Shown: piece after piece, positions 59,485-64,000 of the stretch
Numbering within the stretch: position 1 is the stretch's first letter
How the letters are laid out: each line of letters begins with the position of its first letter
Origin: an uncultured Oscillospiraceae bacterium
GTDB taxonomy: Bacteria; Bacillota; Clostridia; Oscillospirales; Oscillospiraceae
Reading direction: 5' to 3'
Length of the DNA: 64,000 bases
Assembly (NCBI GenBank): GCA_944387065.1
Contig: CALXDM010000001.1
Coordinates: forward strand, 186,001-250,000
Program-made: the position numbers and the translations under genes
Notes under the pieces: model-generated
The model's input: only the letters and a program-made list of their open reading frames with translations
Database searches by the model: none
What the model was told of the DNA's origin: nothing

Positions 59485-60558
59485 TCAAATCTCCACCTGG
59501 ATATCAATGTCCTCAATGGCATCCAGGATCTTGCACCGGATCAGCAGGAACACATGGGAGCCCGTATCCGCCTCCCGGATCTCCTGCTCTGACATCTCGC
59601 TGGTGTCCACACCTTTGGATACCAGCCATTGCTCCTGGGCATCCACATCAATATCCACCGTATAGCCAGACTGCACCAGTTCATCCTGTTCAAGGCCCAT
59701 AAAATAGCCCCGGATAGCGGTCACCAGCAGCAGCTTGTTGTCGTAGGTGTTGGCGTACTTGCCGATGTAATCGTCCTCCGCCGTGGCGGTGACATCCGTG
59801 CGGATCAGATCCATGATCTCCACGATCTTAACCTTTTTGAAGCTATCCAACATCCCCTGGGTTGTGGTCACAAAGGAGTTGATCGCACGGTCTACCTTGA
59901 CCTTCCGTCCATCCCACTTGAGCACGAGCCTGCCGGCATTCACCGCCGCGTCCAGCTCCTCCTTGGTCAGCCGATCCACATCTGTCAGCTCCGGTAGGGG
60001 AGCGTAAGTAGCAGAGATTTTCATGGGTGTGCCTGCAAATAGACCAGCCATCCGGGAGCAGTACGCCGCCGTGGTATACTCCTCTGCCCCATTGGTCATA
60101 CCCGTCGCTGCAAAATTGATAATCGCGTACTTATCCGATGCCTGGTCGGGTAGCACCGCCTTGTACTTTGCCCCGTTGTTGGCCCGCTGGCTATCCACCC
60201 AGGTAGCAATCGCCGCCGCCTCACTGCTGGAACAGTCCGCCGGGCCAACGATATAATCAAAGTCCTGGGTAGCCATATACTCCAGAGCCTCTGTCAAGTT
60301 GGAATCCTCCGCATCCGTCGTGTAGACGATCACTTTCTTGGGGGGATTCACGTATCCCAGGAAAGCCCGCTGGAGATATGCCTGGTTGTCCGCCCCCAAA
60401 GTCGCCGGGATCTGGCTGGCCTGGGTCAACGCCACCGGATCCACCTCAGCCGAGTCCCGGAGAATCACCGCAACAGTACCCTTACTGCCCCGATTGATGG
60501 CGGAAATGCCCAGTTCCGTGAAGGTCACATGGATGCTGGGCGAATTGAGATTAGCCAT
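59485..60558 (-). CDS. tail sheath protein (XkdK-like)
   Basis: A 357-aa contractile sheath protein. It begins MANLNSPSIHVTFTELGISA, with the typical RGSKGTVAVILRD and a C-terminal domain (LLVTAIRGYFMGLEQDEL; HVFLLIRCKILDAIEDIDIQ). Its presence makes this a contractile (myovirus-type) tail. The start overlaps the upstream gene by eight bases. Confidence 0.93.
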   Translation of the reverse strand: MANLNSPSIHVTFTELGISAINRGSKGTVAVILRDSAEVDPVALTQASQIPATLGADNQAYLQRAFLGYVNPPKKVIVYTTDAEDSNLTEALEYMATQDFDYIVGPADCSSSEAAAIATWVDSQRANNGAKYKAVLPDQASDKYAIINFAATGMTNGAEEYTTAAYCSRMAGLFAGTPMKISATYAPLPELTDVDRLTKEELDAAVNAGRLVLKWDGRKVKVDRAINSFVTTTQGMLDSFKKVKIVEIMDLIRTDVTATAEDDYIGKYANTYDNKLLLVTAIRGYFMGLEQDELVQSGYTVDIDVDAQEQWLVSKGVDTSEMSEQEIREADTGSHVFLLIRCKILDAIEDIDIQVEI

Positions 60559-61018
60559 ACGTTGTCGCCTCCTGTCTCAAGTGCAGCTCTCCCATGGAGG
60601 GATGCTGCTCCATGTCCAAAAAGTCTTTCCTGGTCAATGTGTAAGAAAATGTGATCGTTACCGTATCACACTCATAGCCACTGGCCAGTTTCAGTTTGAC
60701 TATCTTAGGCGCTCGATCCTGCACCTTAATGAACCCGGGCAACAACAGCCCGGTCAGCACCATCTGCCTCCGGTGAAGCTCTTCCAAATGGCTGTGATGG
60801 TATTCATCCACTGGGACAAAAGTAGTCATTGTAAATACCGGGCGCAGTTCCACGATACCTGTTCCAAACCCTGCATCACCTTCGCACCCATCCAGCTCAA
60901 TCAGGGTGCAGGGCCTGGTAAAGCCTTGGGGACATAGATTCTCGTACACAGCCTCCCCAGGGAACTTCCCTTTTACAAGCTCTGCCAAAGCCCCCAGGAT
61001 GTCATTTGGCGTGATCAC
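60551..61018 (-). CDS. phage tail terminator-like protein (DUF6838-like)
   Basis: A 155-aa protein starting with GTG (MITPNDILGALAELVKGKFP). Position between the gp10-like gene and the sheath, size and the beta-rich layout (CTLIELDGCEGDAGFGTGIV; CDTVTITFSYTL) fit the tail terminator that caps the tube. Assignment to the family is by position and general pattern. Confidence 0.65.
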   Translation of the reverse strand: MITPNDILGALAELVKGKFPGEAVYENLCPQGFTRPCTLIELDGCEGDAGFGTGIVELRPVFTMTTFVPVDEYHHSHLEELHRRQMVLTGLLLPGFIKVQDRAPKIVKLKLASGYECDTVTITFSYTLTRKDFLDMEQHPSMGELHLRQEATTYG

Positions 61019-61019
61019 G

Positions 61020-61520
61020 TTATAATCCCTCCAGATGTTTGATCAGACTCCTGATCACCTGATCGACGGTCTCCTGCGCGATGCTCTCCACGGTCTTTTG
61101 CGCATGATCGTAAAAATACCGCCCGGCCACCCGGCCAGTAGCCAGTCCTCCCGGCCCCAGTCCTTTCCCTTTCCCCCGGACACCTTGGCCCGGGAAGCGG
61201 TGGCCGCTATTGATGGCATTGGTGACATAGCCCACGGTGTACTTGGTCTTCTGCCCGCGGGCGTTCTCAGCAAAGGCATCCACCTTTGGCCGGACTGCAG
61301 CATATCCGCCTCGGCTACCCACATACAGTCCCTGCCAGCTACGCACCTTACCCCGGCTATCTCTGGTAGTGGACACGATCTGCGCATCCAGCGACCGTTT
61401 GAGCTCGGGTGCGGCCACCTCAAACGCCTCACGGCGGGCCTGCGCAAATACCTCCGGGGCCTGCTCCAGCTTTTCAAGCAACTGGTCCAACTCCTTGGCA
61501 TCCAGCTTCGCCTCCAGCAC
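61020..61520 (-). CDS. HK97 gp10-like head-tail protein (XkdI-like)
   Basis: A 166-aa protein beginning with GTG at a TAGTG junction. The helical start ELDQLLEKLEQAPEVFAQAR and the basic, glycine-rich C-terminal half (NSGHRFPGQGVRGKGKGLGP) match the HK97-gp10/XkdI family of neck proteins. Confidence 0.8.
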   Translation of the reverse strand: MLEAKLDAKELDQLLEKLEQAPEVFAQARREAFEVAAPELKRSLDAQIVSTTRDSRGKVRSWQGLYVGSRGGYAAVRPKVDAFAENARGQKTKYTVGYVTNAINSGHRFPGQGVRGKGKGLGPGGLATGRVAGRYFYDHAQKTVESIAQETVDQVIRSLIKHLEGL

Positions 61521-62080
61521 TACAGATCCACCGTCCTCTCCAACTCATACTCGTTGTGCCAGAGGTCCAGAGTGTGGGCCACCGCGATGGGCCAGGGCAT
61601 CCCATCTACCTCCACCAGCTGGCCAGGCTTCAGATCAATCACCTTGGGTGTTACCAGCACATGGCGCAGCACGTTGACGGCATAAGGCTCCAGCTGATCG
61701 TGCCTCAGGTACTTCTCCGTCATGGAGGCCGGGAATTTCATCCCCGCCACCTTGTCCTCACACTGGGACACGGTGACCAGGGCGGCACTCACTTTCATGT
61801 GGTTACGCCCCATTGACTCAATGGTGGTGATAAAGCAGTGCCGCCCCCGCCATTCCAAGGCGTTTCCCAGGCGCAGGGCCTGCTGCCGCATAGTCAGGAT
61901 CACACCAGTGGCCCCAATACCATGGACGGACCACACATTATGCCGGGTGGACAGCTCCACGCTGGCCCAGGTCGTCCGGACCGGTTCCCAGGCCCAGACG
62001 CCTGGGCTCTGCTCTGTAAGTCCCAGCACCTTGACACGCTCATCCAACTTGCCGGTGTCCACATGTTCTGTCGCCATCAT
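61520..62080 (-). CDS. head closure protein (XkdH / SPP1 gp16-like)
   Basis: A protein of about 186 aa, beta-rich (VRTTWASVELSTRHNVWSVH; IATDWKGR-like position reads LEWRGRHCFITTIESMGRNH). Position after the connector and before gp10 fits a head-closure protein. Two adjacent ATG codons at 62080 and 62077 both fit. Confidence 0.7.
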   Translation of the reverse strand: MMATEHVDTGKLDERVKVLGLTEQSPGVWAWEPVRTTWASVELSTRHNVWSVHGIGATGVILTMRQQALRLGNALEWRGRHCFITTIESMGRNHMKVSAALVTVSQCEDKVAGMKFPASMTEKYLRHDQLEPYAVNVLRHVLVTPKVIDLKPGQLVEVDGMPWPIAVAHTLDLWHNEYELERTVDL

Positions 62081-62415
62081 GACACCCCCAAATCCGCAAG
62101 CGTCTGCGGATTTGTAACCGGCCGGGTCTGCTTAAGTTGGTTGAGCAGTAGCCGAAAGGCTGGGTTGTCCTTCAGCGACTCGGTGATGGTCATACCCCGC
62201 TTGTCCCAGTTGTCCAGCACCATGGCATTGACCGCCAGGTCATACCGGGCCCGGCCTGTCTCTCCCGCCGGCTCCACAATCCCGGCGTCCGCCAGGTACT
62301 CCACCGCCGACTCATAGAAGGCCGGGATCAGCGTCTTGACTTCAGGGTCGTCCGCCAGCTCGGTGAGCTTGCAGTAGGCCAGCAGGCTGGTCTTTCTATC
62401 CTCGCTCAGCGCCAT
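62077..62415 (-). CDS. head-tail connector (gp6-like adaptor)
   Basis: A 112-aa all-helical protein with LLAYCKLTELADDPEVKTLI and YDLAVNAMVLDNWDKRGM, the pattern of gp6/gp15-type adaptor proteins that bind the portal. It overlaps the head closure gene by four bases and lies 12 bp after the capsid gene. Confidence 0.85.
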   Translation of the reverse strand: MALSEDRKTSLLAYCKLTELADDPEVKTLIPAFYESAVEYLADAGIVEPAGETGRARYDLAVNAMVLDNWDKRGMTITESLKDNPAFRLLLNQLKQTRPVTNPQTLADLGVS

Positions 62416-62427
62416 GACCGCCAGCCA

Positions 62428-63690
62428 TTACTTCCCCCCACCAGCGGTGGATTTCGCGCTGGTAGCAGGCAGCGTGGCCACCACCATGCCCTTGTGGACG
62501 ATCAGGTTACCGCCCACCATGGCATCTCCCAGGATGGTGTACATCCGCTCTACGGCCTTGACAGACTCATCCACCCGGATGGAGTAGGGGCCGAACAGGC
62601 CCAAGATGTAGTTCATGGGGCTGCCGTACAGCATGGTCTGGATGGCAGCCGCCCCGGCGGTGGAGGCGGACAGGGCGGTGAGGGCGGACACGATGGTGTA
62701 GGGCACGAAGTTGCCCCCGTCCTCGATCATGCCGGTGTTGGGGTTGCCCTCGTCGGGGTGGACCTTGTACACCCGGTTTTTGTCCGCCGTGCCTCGGATC
62801 TTGCCCATGGCCTTCAGGTCTGCCTTGTTCAGGAACAGCCGGGCGTTGCCCGCGATTTCCTCGTCCCCGCCGTAGGCATAAAACAGCTCGTCCAGCGTGT
62901 TCTCGTCGATGGCAGAGAGGTTCACCGAGGCGAAGATATCGTTGCCCGCCTGGTTCTTGGCGTTCTTCATACCGAACATGTCAGGGGTGGCCTGGCCGTC
63001 GCCGTTGACGGTGAGCTTGGCCAGCTCTCGGCGCATGGCCCGCATGGCCATGCCGAAGATCTTGGCGTAGTAGTTGGCCGGAGACAGCCGGCTGATGTTC
63101 CGGTCCACATAGTTGGTCACGTTCAGCTCATACGGGCTGATTTTGGCCACCCCGAAGGTGGGGTCGGCAGAAGCGGTCCGGGCCTGCCCCGCGTTGGTGC
63201 TCACCTTGCCCCCCTTGGCGTCGCTCTCGGTGATCACGTAGGGTTCCAGCAGGGAGCCCATCCCGGACAGGTCCTGGACCTGCACCTGGTCCACGATGGA
63301 GCTCACCGTGGTCTCCAGGTTGTCCCGGATGTTGGCACCCGCCCCGGTGGGCTGCACCAAGGTGCCGGTGGCCAGGGTGATGGACTTGTTCACGCCCCAC
63401 AGCGCTTTCCGGACCTCGCCCACGCTGAAGGACACCTTCTCTCCCTTCATGAGCTGGCTGCCCAGCTCCTCAACCTTGTCCTTCTCCACCTGGGGATCGT
63501 CTGCCTTCTCCAAGAACTTCCGGTCCTGCTCCTCGATCAGGCTCTGGATAGACTTGATCTCGGTGTTCATGTTCCGGACTTGCTCCATGGCAGAGCCATA
63601 GTCCTCCTGCTTGCCCGCCTTTAGGGCGGTCTCCGCCGCCTCCAGCTGGGCAGCGCGCTGCTGCTTGAGTTCAATCAGTTTGCGTCTCAT
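62428..63690 (-). CDS. major capsid protein, HK97 fold with N-terminal delta domain
   Basis: A 420-aa protein. Residues 1-80 form a charged coiled coil (RKLIELKQQRAAQLEAAETA), the delta or scaffold domain usually removed by the prohead protease. The HK97-like shell domain follows (ATGTLVQPTGAGANIRDNLE; YYAKIFGMAMRAMRRELAKL). GGAGGG precedes the ATG at 63690. This gene is GC-rich like the host and does not share the lower GC of the tail genes. Confidence 0.92.
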   Translation of the reverse strand: MRRKLIELKQQRAAQLEAAETALKAGKQEDYGSAMEQVRNMNTEIKSIQSLIEEQDRKFLEKADDPQVEKDKVEELGSQLMKGEKVSFSVGEVRKALWGVNKSITLATGTLVQPTGAGANIRDNLETTVSSIVDQVQVQDLSGMGSLLEPYVITESDAKGGKVSTNAGQARTASADPTFGVAKISPYELNVTNYVDRNISRLSPANYYAKIFGMAMRAMRRELAKLTVNGDGQATPDMFGMKNAKNQAGNDIFASVNLSAIDENTLDELFYAYGGDEEIAGNARLFLNKADLKAMGKIRGTADKNRVYKVHPDEGNPNTGMIEDGGNFVPYTIVSALTALSASTAGAAAIQTMLYGSPMNYILGLFGPYSIRVDESVKAVERMYTILGDAMVGGNLIVHKGMVVATLPATSAKSTAGGGK

Positions 63691-64000
63691 CTTCGCTTCC
63701 CTCCAAATTAAATCGGTTTTTCTCCAGCTCCAGCAGGGCCTTATCTGCCCAGCTGGTATCATCTCCGGGGCCTCCCCCCGGTGGGTCTGTATTCTCAATC
63801 GGATCAGCGCCGCCATACCGTTTGGACTTGATGATCCCCGCCTCCTTCTGGGCGGGCACCGCCACCAGGCTCACCTCGTAAGCGTCCCTGGGGTCGTCCA
63901 GGTCAAAGTGGCACAGCTTGCCGTCATACTCCTGGCCGCCGCCGTGCTTGCACAGGGTCTCCAGCTGGTTGACCCCACAGATGGAGCAAGTCACCCGGGC
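63671..64000 (-). CDS. prohead protease (partial, C-terminal part)
   Basis: The frame is open to the right edge and enters as ARVTCSICGV. The segment DAYEVSLVAVPAQKEAGIIK is the characteristic end of HK97-type prohead protease (U35) domains. A polar linker follows up to the stop at 63671, which overlaps the capsid gene start by 20 bases. The cysteines CSICGVNQLETLCKHG could bind a metal, which is unusual for this family. The catalytic His and Ser lie outside the window. Confidence 0.7.
   Translation of the reverse strand, partial: ARVTCSICGVNQLETLCKHGGGQEYDGKLCHFDLDDPRDAYEVSLVAVPAQKEAGIIKSKRYGGADPIENTDPPGGGPGDDTSWADKALLELEKNRFNLEGSEDETQTD

Larger units (their letters stand above)
47021..64000 (-). 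mobile_element. integrated contractile-tail prophage (left part; continues past the window)
   Basis: It runs from the tRNA attachment scar to beyond the right edge. All structural genes read leftward: prohead protease, capsid, connectors, sheath, tube, chaperone, tape measure, baseplate, fibres, holin and endolysin, in the PBSX/Mu-like myovirus order. Integrase, repressor, replication, terminase and portal genes are not in the window. Genes overlap tightly (TAGTG, TGATG and ATGA junctions), and much of the segment is less GC-rich than the host part. No frameshifts or stops were seen in the late genes, so the structural module looks intact. Confidence 0.9.

Noticed and set aside
1..64000. CRISPR arrays, rRNA genes, insertion sequences, toxin-antitoxin pairs or restriction systems
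   Set aside because: I looked for regular direct repeats, transposase motifs and the usual paired small genes and found none in this window.

Overview
The window looks like a chromosomal segment of a high-GC, spore-forming Clostridia (Oscillospiraceae-like; genus not determinable here), about 47 kb of host chromosome followed by about 17 kb of an integrated contractile-tailed prophage that runs off the right edge. Support for this comes from the GC-rich codon use, GTP-dependent PEP carboxykinase, pyruvate phosphate dikinase, the LL-diaminopimelate aminotransferase route to lysine, a glutamine synthetase paired with an ANTAR regulator, tepA near spoIIIE/ftsK, and two SleB-type cell-wall hydrolases. 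The taxonomic placement is inference.

Host part, left to right. 1-2.2 kb: end of a probable rimM, then trmD (fused to a GNAT acetyltransferase) and rsmA. 2.2-4.9 kb: pckG and a small amidase-SH3 protein. 5-9.2 kb (minus): a TetR-controlled heterodimeric ABC exporter. 9.5-10.7 kb: a RibD/DHFR-like reductase and a decayed gene end. 10.8-22.8 kb (minus): a nitrogen and lysine block, purF / glnA-ANTAR regulator / dapF / dapL-gltB-gltD, with separate promoters before purF, glnA and dapL. Its enzymes make glutamine and glutamate and spend them on purines and LL-diaminopimelate. 23-25.8 kb: ppdK, divergent from purF. 25.9-30.5 kb: small redox and stress-type genes (SnoaL-like lipoprotein, NAD(P)-binding reductase with a coupled leader peptide, carboxymuconolactone-decarboxylase-like protein, a second TetR gene and an extended SDR). 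30.6-35 kb (minus): spoIIIE/ftsK, uppP, tepA. 35-44.5 kb (minus): a tight run ddl-murF-ABCF-ydcF-prfA-(HAD::tsaC)-coaE-M18 peptidase covering peptidoglycan precursors and translation. 44.7 kb: tRNA-Gln(CUG). 44.9-46.8 kb: two paralogous exported cell-wall hydrolases.

Prophage part. A 27-bp tRNA 3' end with its terminator but no tRNA 5' half (46.98-47.05 kb) marks the left attachment site. Reading on the minus strand from the right edge, the late genes are prohead protease (partial), major capsid, connector and head-closure proteins, gp10-like protein, tail terminator, sheath, tube, tail chaperone, tape measure, LysM protein, baseplate proteins (XkdQ, DUF2577, DUF2634, gpJ, YmfQ-like), two tail-fibre-type proteins, small proteins, holin, endolysin and a membrane protein of unknown role. 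Integrase, repressor and replication genes must lie beyond 64 kb.

The strongest observations are: (1) a textbook -1 programmed frameshift signal in the tail chaperone gene (A AAA AAC, 7-nt spacer, 11-bp hairpin) that gives a G/GT-type product; (2) a plus-strand two-helix membrane protein gene with its own promoter inserted between chaperone and tape measure, a probable moron; (3) the tRNA attachment scar; (4) two host gene fusions (TrmD-GNAT and HAD phosphatase-TsaC); (5) RNA structures in front of glnA, gltB and tepA, next to an ANTAR regulator whose receiver domain lacks the phospho-acceptor aspartate. I saw no CRISPR array, rRNA or insertion sequence.
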